From assembly GCA_017408185.1 (NCBI GenBank), contig JAFQVE010000404.1, positions 1 to 6,682 on the forward strand: a stretch of DNA of 6,682 bases. Reading direction: 5' to 3'. The notes beneath the pieces were generated by a model. The model was not told the origin of the DNA and did not search any database. It worked only from the letters and a program-made list of their open reading frames with translations. The position numbers and the translations under genes were made by a program. Every line of letters starts with the position of its first letter. Within the stretch, counting starts at the first letter, position 1. The DNA comes from Oscillospiraceae bacterium (GTDB taxonomy: Bacteria; Bacillota_A; Clostridia; Oscillospirales; JAAYXM01). Below, piece by piece: positions 1 to 6,661 of the stretch.

Positions 1-1
1 C

Positions 2-625
2 AACGAGCCTATGTACGAAAAGCCGGGATTCCTTGAAATGGGCGTTTCTCCGATTGCGGCTCCCGACAAACCTACTTACGTTGAGATTGAATTCGAAAAG
101 GGTTGCCCCGTTGCTCTTAACGGCGAGAAGATGAGCGCAAAGAACATTATCCTCGGTCTTAATAAGCTCGGCGGAGAAAACGGCATCGGTATTCTTGATA
201 TCGTTGAAAACCGTCTCGTCGGCATGAAGTGCCGCGGCGTTTATGAGACTCCGGGCGGAACAATCCTCTATAAGGCACACTCTGTTCTTGAGTCCATCTG
301 CCTTGACAAGATGACTCTCCACGAGAAGCAGAAGCTTGCTATCACATTTGCAGAGCTTGTATATAACGGTCAGTGGTTCACACCGCTCCGCGAAGCTCTT
401 TCCGCCTTTGTTGACAAAACTCAGGAGAAGGTTACGGGTAAGGTTCGCTTAAAGCTCTATAAGGGCAATATGATCAACGCCGGTGTATGGAGCCCGTATT
501 CTCTCTACAGCGAAGAAATTGCAACCTTCGGCGAAAGCGATTACGACCAGAAGGACAGCGCAGGCTTTATCAACCTCTACGGTCTCCCGATAAAGGTTCA
601 GGCTATCGTTGACGGAAAGAAGTAA
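2..625 (+). CDS. argG: Argininosuccinate synthase, C-terminal part (5' end outside window)
   Basis: This is the last 207 codons of argininosuccinate synthase, which joins citrulline and aspartate using ATP to give argininosuccinate, the second-to-last step of arginine synthesis in the cytoplasm. The reading frame is already open at base 2 (residues N-E-P), so the start and the N-terminal ATP-binding half lie outside the window; the ATG at base 11 is an internal methionine, not the start. Visible family hallmarks are the segment A-P-D-K-P-x-Y-V-E-I-E-F with G-x-P-V-A-L-N-G-E (bases 71-133) and the highly conserved [10 protein letters not shown] (bases 233-262), part of the substrate-binding and tetramer-forming region. 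Family members are about 400 residues, so roughly half is present. The gene ends with TAA four bases before the argH ATG, so the two are almost certainly cotranscribed and translationally coupled. The frame is intact. Identification is from motif recognition and is strong. Confidence 0.97.
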   Translation, partial: NEPMYEKPGFLEMGVSPIAAPDKPTYVEIEFEKGCPVALNGEKMSAKNIILGLNKLGGENGIGILDIVENRLVGMKCRGVYETPGGTILYKAHSVLESICLDKMTLHEKQKLAITFAELVYNGQWFTPLREALSAFVDKTQEKVTGKVRLKLYKGNMINAGVWSPYSLYSEEIATFGESDYDQKDSAGFINLYGLPIKVQAIVDGKK

Positions 626-629
626 CATT

Positions 630-2003
630 ATGAGCAAAATGTGGGCCGGAAGAACTTCCGGAATTACAGACAGCATTGCAGATGATTTTAATTCCTCCAT
701 CCGCTTTGACTGTAAAATGTACCGTCAGGATATCCGCGGCAGTATGGCGCACGCGCTTATGCTCGGCGCACAGGGCATTATAACAAAGGATGAGGCAGAC
801 ACGCTTATTGCAGGTCTTGAAGGAATCCTTTCTGACCTTGACAGTGGTGCGCTCGAATTTGATATGTCCTGCGAAGACATCCATATGTTCGTTGAGCAGG
901 TGCTTACCGAGCGCCTTGGCGATGTAGGCAAGAAGCTCCACACCGCACGAAGCCGCAACGACCAGGTAGCGGTTGATTTGCGTATGTATCTCCGCGATGA
1001 GGTTGATGAAATCAGCGGGCTTATCCGTGACGTTATCTCCGCGCTCGTTTCTCAGGCAGAGAAATATAAGAGCGCGATTATGCCGGGATATACGCACCTT
1101 CAGCGCGCACAGCCGATAACCTTCGGGCATCATCTTATGGCGTATGCCATGATGCTTCTTCGCGATATCGACCGTCTTTCCGACTGCAGAAGGAGAATGA
1201 ACGTCTCCCCCATCGGATGCTGTGCACTTGCCGGAACAACTTATAACACCGACAGACGCTTAGAGGCACGCGAGCTTGCATTTGATGACATTATGCTCAA
1301 CAGCCTTGACGGCGTTTCTGACCGCGACTATTGCATAGAGCTTGCATCCGCTCTTTCAACTCTTATGATGCACCTCTCGCGCATGAGCGAGGAGCTTATC
1401 CTCTGGGCAAGCTGGGAATTTAAGTTTGTTGAGCTTTCGGACGCTTACACCACCGGTTCCTCAATAATGCCGCAAAAGAAAAACCCGGATATGGCAGAGC
1501 TTATCCGAGGAAAGACCGGCAGAGTTTACGGTGACCTTATGGCGTTGCTTACCGTTCTCAAGGGCATTCCGCTTGCGTATAACAAGGATATGCAGGAGGA
1601 CAAGGAAAGCATTTTCGACGCGGTTGAAACCGCCGGGATGTGCCTTAGAGTTCTCGCACCGATGCTTGAGACAATGAAGCCGATACCGGAGAATATGAAA
1701 CGTGCGGCACAGAAGGGCTTTATAAACGCGACAGACCTTGCGGATTATCTTGTAAAGAAAAATCTTCCGTTTCGAAGCGCGTACAAGATTTCCGGTCAGC
1801 TTGTTGCAAAGTGCATTGCCGAAGGAAAGGTTTTAGAGGAGCTTACCATTTCGGAATACAAGGAATTTTCAGAGCTTTTTGAGGATGATCTCTACAACGA
1901 AATAAGCCTCGAAACCTGCGTTGAAAAGCGTATTTCCGAAGGCGGAACAAGCGTTAAATCCGTGGAAGCTCAGATTGCGTTTGTGAAAGATAAAATAAAG
2001 TAA
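630..2003 (+). CDS. argH: Argininosuccinate lyase
   Basis: Complete 457-residue argininosuccinate lyase, the normal length for the family. It splits argininosuccinate into arginine and fumarate, the final step of arginine synthesis, as a cytoplasmic homotetramer of the fumarase/aspartase superfamily. The three conserved regions are present: H-T-A-R-S-R-N-D-Q (residues 104-112), G-Y-T-H-L-Q-R-A-Q-P with His156 as the expected catalytic histidine, and the superfamily signature G-S-S-I-M-P-Q-K-K-N-P (residues 276-286), whose serine loop closes over the active site. The N-terminus M-S-K-M-W-A-G-R-T is typical. I chose ATG 630 because it follows the argG stop by four bases and has a weak purine-rich site (GGAAAG and AAGAAG, about 614-622) inside the end of argG. 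TTG 609 would extend the protein seven residues into argG without homology support, and ATG 639 would cut it short. Expression is probably coupled to argG, and transcription ends at the hairpin just after the stop. Nothing in the frame suggests damage. Confidence 0.98.
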   Translation: MSKMWAGRTSGITDSIADDFNSSIRFDCKMYRQDIRGSMAHALMLGAQGIITKDEADTLIAGLEGILSDLDSGALEFDMSCEDIHMFVEQVLTERLGDVGKKLHTARSRNDQVAVDLRMYLRDEVDEISGLIRDVISALVSQAEKYKSAIMPGYTHLQRAQPITFGHHLMAYAMMLLRDIDRLSDCRRRMNVSPIGCCALAGTTYNTDRRLEARELAFDDIMLNSLDGVSDRDYCIELASALSTLMMHLSRMSEELILWASWEFKFVELSDAYTTGSSIMPQKKNPDMAELIRGKTGRVYGDLMALLTVLKGIPLAYNKDMQEDKESIFDAVETAGMCLRVLAPMLETMKPIPENMKRAAQKGFINATDLADYLVKKNLPFRSAYKISGQLVAKCIAEGKVLEELTISEYKEFSELFEDDLYNEISLETCVEKRISEGGTSVKSVEAQIAFVKDKIK

Positions 2004-2019
2004 GATAAAGTAAAGAATT

Positions 2020-2061
2020 ACACCGCACAAAAGGCTTTTGCTTTCTGTGCGGTGTGTTTTT
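2020..2061 (+). terminator. Intrinsic terminator after argH
   Basis: A perfect 10-bp inverted repeat, ACACCGCACA (2020-2029) against TGTGCGGTGT (2046-2055), encloses a 16-base loop and is followed on the + strand by a G and a run of five T (2057-2061), then another T-rich stretch. This is a convincing rho-independent terminator 16 bases after the argH stop. Read on the - strand the same stem is followed by only a broken T-rich sequence, so it could act more weakly as a terminator for the converging SLH gene as well. Confidence 0.9.
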
Positions 2062-2071
2062 CATTTTTTAA

Positions 2072-2094
2072 ACGGTCAGAGTTCTCAAAACCGT
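2072..2094 (-). terminator. Weak hairpin just after the SLH gene, possible - strand terminator
   Basis: Arms ACGGT (2072-2076) and ACCGT (2090-2094) can pair, with a 13-base loop that contains an additional short GAG/CTC complementarity. On the - strand the stem lies 13 bases after the SLH gene stop and is followed by only three T and then an A run. The stem is short and the T tract poor, so it may be incidental; efficient termination of the SLH transcript may rely on the longer argH hairpin read from the other side. Confidence 0.3.
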
Positions 2095-2107
2095 CCTGCC
2101 CATTCTC

Positions 2108-4918
2108 TTACCGTGCCTGCGACGGACGCAGCGCGATGAAGATATCCTTATCTGCCATAAAGAGCTTTGTGAGTTCTTCTTCGACGTTTTCATATATTAT
2201 ATATTCCGTCTTTCCGTCTGTTGCTTTTGCAGAGAGAAGCTTTTCTCCATCGTACACCATAACCGTTATAACCGAAAAATCACTTGTCATTCCTGTGAGG
2301 GTTCTATTCTTTGCCGTTGCCCATATAATTATATCTCCGGTTTCGAGATATTCTTTTCTGATTTCCTTAATACAGTTATCCGCATAATTCCATTTATTTT
2401 CTTCTCCTGCATAAAACCTTCTTCCGCCCCAAACTCCATCTATAAGCATCGCCTTGATACTTTCATATTCCGGTGCAGGCTCATCTTTAAATTCAAACAT
2501 ATTGGTCTGCTTTACATATTTTTCCGTGCTCATCAGAAGTGAATTCTCCGGCATAAGCGGATTAATCCTGAAAAGATTTCTCAAAATATCCTCAGCTGAC
2601 GGAAGCTTTATATCTTCTCCTGCTTTTTTTAAAATATTTTCTGCAAAATCGGTGTTTGCCCCAAAGTCAGAGAGACTCTCAGTACCTGTTGCAACTTCGG
2701 AAAGAGCTTTTTTCTCGTCCTCGGAAAGCTTCTCGCCACCGACCGTATTTTTGATGACGTTTGAAGGAATGTTATCAACCATTCCGCCGTCATTTACGAT
2801 TATAGAACCTGGGTTTGCAGTTACTTTAACCTTATAGCCAAAGCTTCGCTTTTCTCCTGACTTGATATCATCCAAACTCCAAGTTATGACGCCGTTCTTA
2901 TATTCTCCTCCGCCTGTAATTGAGCCTTCAACAAGTTCTGTGCCTTCGGGAATTGTTTCTGTAACCTTAATTCCGCTATATACAACCTGACTGTGATCTG
3001 CGTTATATATCTCGTCATAGATTATATCCTCGGTGATTTTCGATGCACTTGTTGCCAATCTGTCCGTCTCATTTGCAACGACAATTTTATACGTAAGCTC
3101 ACCGCCCGAAGGAACCGTTCCGTAAGGAGTAATGTCAACCGTTCTGTCGATGCTCATCGCAGGATATTTTATACGGCTCTTCGTGCTTTCCGGAATGGTT
3201 ACACCCTTTATAATGTCATTTCCGGGGTCATCGTCATAGCCGCCTTCTATAAAAAGATCTGTCGGTCTGAAATGAATCACCGAAGAAATATTCTTTGAGT
3301 TGAAGGGATACGGATGAATGCGTATTGCGAGGATCGCACCGTTCTTTTCTATCTTGTCTACACCCTCTTTAATATCAATCTTATTGCCCGAACAGTCAAG
3401 AATTCTTCCGTTTCCGACGTAAAGAAGTGCATGAAGATTTGTGACTATAAAGTCACCCGGTCGCATAACCTCATCTCTGTTTTCAAGATGCGGATACAAG
3501 TATTTTTCTCTTGCTTCATCCGGAGTTAAAAGGTTCCCTTCCGCATCATAATACGAGTAGTGGGTTTCTCCCTCGAACCCGTCATCTTTGAACGTAAGAC
3601 CGGTTGTGTAATCCGTAAACGAACCGGATTCGAACAATCCATATCCGGTAAAAAGCTGTGTGTTACTTTCATAAGACTCTTTATACTTATCAAAATTAAT
3701 CCAACGAAGATGTGCCGCGTCCATATCTCTGTCTGTAATCGGCTCGTTGACCTTGCTGTCGCACGTCTGCGTATATTCCTGATTATCACCCGTCCTGAAA
3801 GCTTCAGTCGTCGTAAGTCCCAGCGGACGTCTTGTCCCTTCCCACAGAATTTCCATTCCGGCACCTTCGTAATAGCACTGATACGCATAATCCGAGCAAA
3901 CTGAATATAAACATTTATCCGATGTTGCCTCTTCCGGCGGAGTCAGTGTCGATAAGCGGCTTGTTCCTCCCACATACGGAAACAATTCCGAGAGATATGT
4001 TGAATCGTACTGAACATACGGATTTTTCACATAATATGCCAGTGCCGTGGCAACAACCGCTTCCTCAACGTCTTTTCGCGTTGTGATTTCACTGCCTGCG
4101 GGAGCTATCTCTTTCTTTGTTCTGTGGCAAAGCGTGCAGGTATATGTAATCTCACCGTTTTTGTTGCTCTCCGCTTTCTTGGTGAGCTCACCGTCGTTCC
4201 ACTTATGCGGATTCTTCTCGGTATGTTTTGCATCAGAAGCACATATTCTTGCGCATGTTCCGTCTCCGTTGTCTGTCCACCCTGACCATACGCATATGTG
4301 CTTTTCAAGAAGTTTTCCTATTGCAGCAGCCGCTTCTCCGCGCGTGATACTCTTCTTCGGGAAGAGATTTTTTTCGTCCGCATCAAAGATGATCCCCTCG
4401 GAAACCGCCCACGCAACAGCGGTTACGGAATCCTTGGAAATTTCGGTTGCGTCTGCGTAATCATCAAGCAAAACACCGGTGTTCGCCCTGCATTTTCCCG
4501 TAAGCTTTGCCCAATTGTACATAAAATACGCCGCGTGCTCACGGTCTACCGCTTTACCTACGCCAAAGCTTTTGTCGAAATATATTTTTGCTATTCCGTT
4601 TCCGTATGCCCATTTTACCGCTTCTTCGTAGTATGCGCCTGCGGTTATGTCCGTAATTCCGGCTTCAGCACCGCTCTCTTTCTGCTCATCTGCACGCCAC
4701 AGAAGCGTTACAAACTGCTCACGGGTGACCGTATCGTTATATCCGAATTTTCCGTTGCCATACCCCTCTATGATCTTCTTTTCTGCAAGCTTTGAAATAT
4801 ACTCCTTTGCCGCGTCATTTTCGTCCACATCCGAAAAAAACGGAAGCCCCGCCGCGGCAATGCCCGCAAGCATACTGCAAAGTAAAAGCACAGCCGCAAG
4901 CTTTTTCAAAATTCTCAT
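2108..4918 (-). CDS. Secreted SLH-domain surface protein with NlpC/P60-like hydrolase and DUF11 domains
   Basis: A 936-residue exported protein. In order: a signal peptide (residues 1-23; K5-K6, then a hydrophobic core, ending A-A-A-G); three SLH domains (about 28-76, 88-141, 151-206) with T-R-E-Q-F, D-R-E-H-A and T-R-G-E-A motifs, which in this family bind pyruvylated wall polymers; a cysteine-rich repeat (about 207-272; C222, C226, C261, C264) with the W-N-D-G-E-x-T-K core seen in clostridial surface proteins; and an NlpC/P60-like domain (about 285-550) with candidate nucleophile Cys341 in V-C-S-D-Y-A-Y-Q and His496 after R-P-G-D-F, in H-A-L-L-Y-V-G-N-G. Next come a DUF11-type beta-sandwich (about 590-705; P-S-G-G-E-L-T-Y, then G-V-I-T-W-S-L, D-I-K-S-G-E-K) and a C-terminal domain (about 790-936) resembling NlpC/P60 without the histidine. 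The likely role is cell-wall or peptide amide cleavage at the surface, but the substrate is unknown and the catalytic assignment is inference. AAAGGAG (4930-4936) lies 11 bases before ATG. It follows the binding-protein gene by 76 bases and is probably cotranscribed with it. Confidence 0.88.
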   Translation of the reverse strand: MRILKKLAAVLLLCSMLAGIAAAGLPFFSDVDENDAAKEYISKLAEKKIIEGYGNGKFGYNDTVTREQFVTLLWRADEQKESGAEAGITDITAGAYYEEAVKWAYGNGIAKIYFDKSFGVGKAVDREHAAYFMYNWAKLTGKCRANTGVLLDDYADATEISKDSVTAVAWAVSEGIIFDADEKNLFPKKSITRGEAAAAIGKLLEKHICVWSGWTDNGDGTCARICASDAKHTEKNPHKWNDGELTKKAESNKNGEITYTCTLCHRTKKEIAPAGSEITTRKDVEEAVVATALAYYVKNPYVQYDSTYLSELFPYVGGTSRLSTLTPPEEATSDKCLYSVCSDYAYQCYYEGAGMEILWEGTRRPLGLTTTEAFRTGDNQEYTQTCDSKVNEPITDRDMDAAHLRWINFDKYKESYESNTQLFTGYGLFESGSFTDYTTGLTFKDDGFEGETHYSYYDAEGNLLTPDEAREKYLYPHLENRDEVMRPGDFIVTNLHALLYVGNGRILDCSGNKIDIKEGVDKIEKNGAILAIRIHPYPFNSKNISSVIHFRPTDLFIEGGYDDDPGNDIIKGVTIPESTKSRIKYPAMSIDRTVDITPYGTVPSGGELTYKIVVANETDRLATSASKITEDIIYDEIYNADHSQVVYSGIKVTETIPEGTELVEGSITGGGEYKNGVITWSLDDIKSGEKRSFGYKVKVTANPGSIIVNDGGMVDNIPSNVIKNTVGGEKLSEDEKKALSEVATGTESLSDFGANTDFAENILKKAGEDIKLPSAEDILRNLFRINPLMPENSLLMSTEKYVKQTNMFEFKDEPAPEYESIKAMLIDGVWGGRRFYAGEENKWNYADNCIKEIRKEYLETGDIIIWATAKNRTLTGMTSDFSVITVMVYDGEKLLSAKATDGKTEYIIYENVEEELTKLFMADKDIFIALRPSQAR

Positions 4919-4957
4919 ATATCACACAGCTCCTTTGTTTTATTCTTCTTGAAATCA

Positions 4958-4986
4958 AGCGGACGGAGACAGCCTCCCCATCCGCT
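4958..4986 (-). other. Intergenic hairpin between binding-protein and SLH genes
   Basis: In the 76-base spacer, AGCGGA (4958-4963) pairs with TCCGCT (4981-4986), and GGAG (4965-4968) with CTCC (4974-4977), separated by a small internal loop and closed by a five-base loop. The hairpin begins a few bases after the binding-protein stop. It is not followed by a T run on the - strand, so it does not look like a full terminator. Stem-loops after solute-binding-protein genes often stabilise the upstream message or reduce downstream expression; that role here is inference. Confidence 0.5.
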
Positions 4987-4994
4987 GCTTTTCA

Positions 4995-6554
4995 TTACTT
5001 TATTCTGTTGTACGCCTCTTCATAAACAGCTAAAAGCTCTGCAATCGGAAGCTTTGAAAGTTCTGCCTGGAACTTATCCCATTCGGACATCGGGCGCTGT
5101 CCGAGAACAAATTTCTGAAGGTTTTCCTCCACAAATGTATTAAGCGATGTGTTGTAATCGGCAAGCATTTCAGCCTCGGCAGATGACATACTCATATATG
5201 TGGTAGGCTCAAGCTCCGGAAGTGTGTGTTCAAGCACAAAGTCTGTTGTTGCTGCCTGCTCCTCTGACATACACGCCTCTGCGGCTGCAGGATCGATGCG
5301 GAGATATGAACCGATTGTCTGAAAACCGTAAAGAATCTGGGCATTGTTCTCATTTTCCGGGAAGATGAAACGCTTCTTGCCGTCAACAACCTCGTAAGTC
5401 TCACCTTCCTTGCCCCACGAAACAATCTCACTTCCTTCGTCGGAGTAGAACCAGTTGATGTATCTCATTGCATTTGCAATACTTGCCTCATCTCCGGTAT
5501 TCGGGACAGCCATGCCTGTTGGGTCGTTATTGAACTTGTTCATCATTGCAACCCCGAGACCGTTTTCTGCCTTCGGAGGCTTCATCGCCGCAATTGTATA
5601 TTCCGGATTCTTTACTCTACCTATGTTATTAAAGAAGTCGATACGAATCTGATACTCCGGCATGATAAAGCCACGGTCGGTGGAAAGAAGCTCCTGCCAC
5701 GAGGTTGCACTGATATTGAAGAAATCCTGCGGAAGCAGCTTTTCATCTACCATCTTTTTAAGAAACTCCACTATTTCACGTATTACCGGTTCGCTTGCAC
5801 CGTAGCACCACTTCTCATTTTCAAAATCATAGTATGCACCGTAACGGAAATATGGTTTCCACGACGGTCCCATAACGTTTATATTGGACATTCCCGAACG
5901 CAAGCAGAACGGATAGGAATCCGGATAAAGTTCCTTAAGTTTCTTTGAGACAGTGTAAAGCTCATCAATCGTTTCAGGAGTCTTTATATTATGCTTTTCA
6001 AATATATCCTTGCGGTAGAGCCAGCCACGGATATTCTTGGAGCGTTCCATACCGTAAATCGGAGTGTAATAAACCTTTCCGTCGATACCCTTACGTGTAT
6101 TCTTCATCCACTGCTCGTTCTCAGGGCGTGAGTTCCAGAACGCATTATAATCAGGAAGGAATTCTTCATAATCATCGAACGCTACAAATGCCCCCTGCTC
6201 ACTATAGTCTGAAAGCTTACTTGGCTTACTCATAAAACCAAATACATCCGGCAAGCTATCCGGAGTTGCCATTACAAGCGTAAACTTTGTTCCGAAATCA
6301 GATGACGGAATTGCGTTTACGTTTATCGTTCCGCCGATAGATTCCTTTATGTACTCCCATACCTTCCAGTTTTCATCATACGGCCAGGATGCGTGGCTTG
6401 CGATGGTGATGTCAAGTACTGCATCATCGGGAATTGCTTTGCCTTCGGAAATGTCGTAGGAAATTTCAGAGTTCCCCCCTGTGGTTTCTCCGCCGCATGC
6501 GCAAAGCGCAAGCAACATAACGGTTGCGAGAGTTAGTGCGATTAGTTTTTTCAT
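4995..6554 (-). CDS. LplA/YtcQ-type ABC transporter solute-binding lipoprotein
   Basis: A 519-residue extracellular solute-binding protein of the family 1 (sugar and oligosaccharide) type, closest in pattern to the LplA/YtcQ group that serves two LplB/YtcP-like permeases. The N-terminus has two lysines, a hydrophobic core and L-C-A-C-G-G; Cys20 is the probable lipidated residue (Cys18 is the alternative), so the mature protein is anchored to the outer face of the membrane. Hallmarks of this group are P-D-V-F (102-105), the motif Y-x-x-E-G-S with a following G-x-E-G-x-x-Y (370-387), which precedes a V-D-G-K turn, and the C-terminal F-V-L-G-Q-R-P-M-S-E-W-D (482-493) followed by Y-E-E-A-Y-N-R. 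Length is normal for the group. AAGGAGG (6565-6571) lies ten bases before ATG, which fixes the start. No permease or ATPase gene lies in the window: downstream is the SLH protein, and upstream is a promoter-like region. The ligand cannot be named from the sequence; a complex carbohydrate is the family-based guess. Confidence 0.93.
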   Translation of the reverse strand: MKKLIALTLATVMLLALCACGGETTGGNSEISYDISEGKAIPDDAVLDITIASHASWPYDENWKVWEYIKESIGGTINVNAIPSSDFGTKFTLVMATPDSLPDVFGFMSKPSKLSDYSEQGAFVAFDDYEEFLPDYNAFWNSRPENEQWMKNTRKGIDGKVYYTPIYGMERSKNIRGWLYRKDIFEKHNIKTPETIDELYTVSKKLKELYPDSYPFCLRSGMSNINVMGPSWKPYFRYGAYYDFENEKWCYGASEPVIREIVEFLKKMVDEKLLPQDFFNISATSWQELLSTDRGFIMPEYQIRIDFFNNIGRVKNPEYTIAAMKPPKAENGLGVAMMNKFNNDPTGMAVPNTGDEASIANAMRYINWFYSDEGSEIVSWGKEGETYEVVDGKKRFIFPENENNAQILYGFQTIGSYLRIDPAAAEACMSEEQAATTDFVLEHTLPELEPTTYMSMSSAEAEMLADYNTSLNTFVEENLQKFVLGQRPMSEWDKFQAELSKLPIAELLAVYEEAYNRIK

Positions 6555-6564
6555 TTTGAAGTTA

Positions 6565-6571
6565 CCTCCTT
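6565..6571 (-). promoter_or_regulatory. Strong ribosome binding site of the binding-protein gene
   Basis: AAGGAGG on the - strand is a full match to the anti-Shine-Dalgarno sequence and sits ten bases before the ATG at 6554. It decides the start and suggests high translation, as expected for an abundant binding lipoprotein. It is clearly stronger than the site before argH. Confidence 0.9.
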
Positions 6572-6580
6572 AGTTTTATG

Positions 6581-6606
6581 TTTATATTAACATGTACGTG
6601 TGTTAA
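6581..6606 (-). promoter_or_regulatory. Promoter-like region with overlapping 20-bp inverted repeat (candidate operator)
   Basis: Read on the - strand, TATAAA (6581-6586) resembles a -10 box and TTAACA (6601-6606) matches five of six bases of a -35 box, but they are only 14 bases apart, short for a housekeeping promoter. The -35-like hexamer is also one arm of a perfect 6-bp inverted repeat: TTAACA (6601-6606) and TGTTAA (6587-6592) with an eight-base spacer. A dyad placed directly against a -10 box is where a dimeric repressor or activator would bind, which would fit sugar-responsive control of the binding protein. The regulator is not in the window and the exact promoter hexamers are uncertain. 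Confidence 0.4.
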
Positions 6607-6616
6607 CTGTTTTTTC

Positions 6617-6661
6617 GTTTGCGGAGACCCGCAAACAGGCTTGCCCTGCCGGGCGTTTTTT
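6617..6661. repeat. Paired-hairpin element upstream of the binding-protein gene
   Basis: A perfect 8-bp stem, GTTTGCGG (6617-6624) with CCGCAAAC (6629-6636) around the loop AGAC, is followed six bases later by a 4-bp GC stem, GCCC (6643-6646) with GGGC (6651-6654), and then G and six T (6656-6661) on the + strand. The second part has the shape of a + strand intrinsic terminator with a short stem, but no + strand gene precedes it here. The compact GC-rich hairpins, unlike the AT-rich promoter beside them, suggest a repetitive extragenic element that may continue past the window edge. All three - strand frames are open over the last 75 bases or so, so the tail of an upstream gene cannot be excluded, but I see no recognisable protein. 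Confidence 0.4.

Noticed and set aside
609..629. TTG start giving a seven-residue longer ArgH that overlaps argG
   Set aside because: The extension M-T-E-R-S-N-I has no family support, while ATG 630 gives the usual ArgH N-terminus and a four-base gap after the argG stop.
939..965. Alanine in the ArgH motif H-T-A-R-S-R-N-D-Q where E. coli has glycine
   Set aside because: The alanine form is common in Bacillota argininosuccinate lyases and is not a sign of altered function.
603..1133. 176-codon open frame on the - strand opposite argG/argH
   Set aside because: It lies inside two firmly identified genes on the other strand, has no recognisable motif and no good ribosome binding site; a shadow of argH codon use.
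2052..2387. 111-codon + strand open frame starting in the argH terminator
   Set aside because: It begins within the terminator T run and overlaps the C-terminal domain of the SLH protein antisense; its Ser/Phe-rich composition is typical of an antisense shadow.
3500..3520. Possible disruption of the SLH gene, given the unusual insert
   Set aside because: The - strand frame is continuous from 4918 to 2108 with sensible protein composition throughout; the insert is in frame.
4298..4795. 165-codon + strand open frame opposite the SLH domains
   Set aside because: The - strand frame encodes three clear SLH domains here; the + strand product has no recognisable domain.
5945..6235. 96-codon + strand open frame inside the binding-protein gene
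   Set aside because: Fully antisense to conserved binding-protein sequence, with no motif or ribosome binding site.
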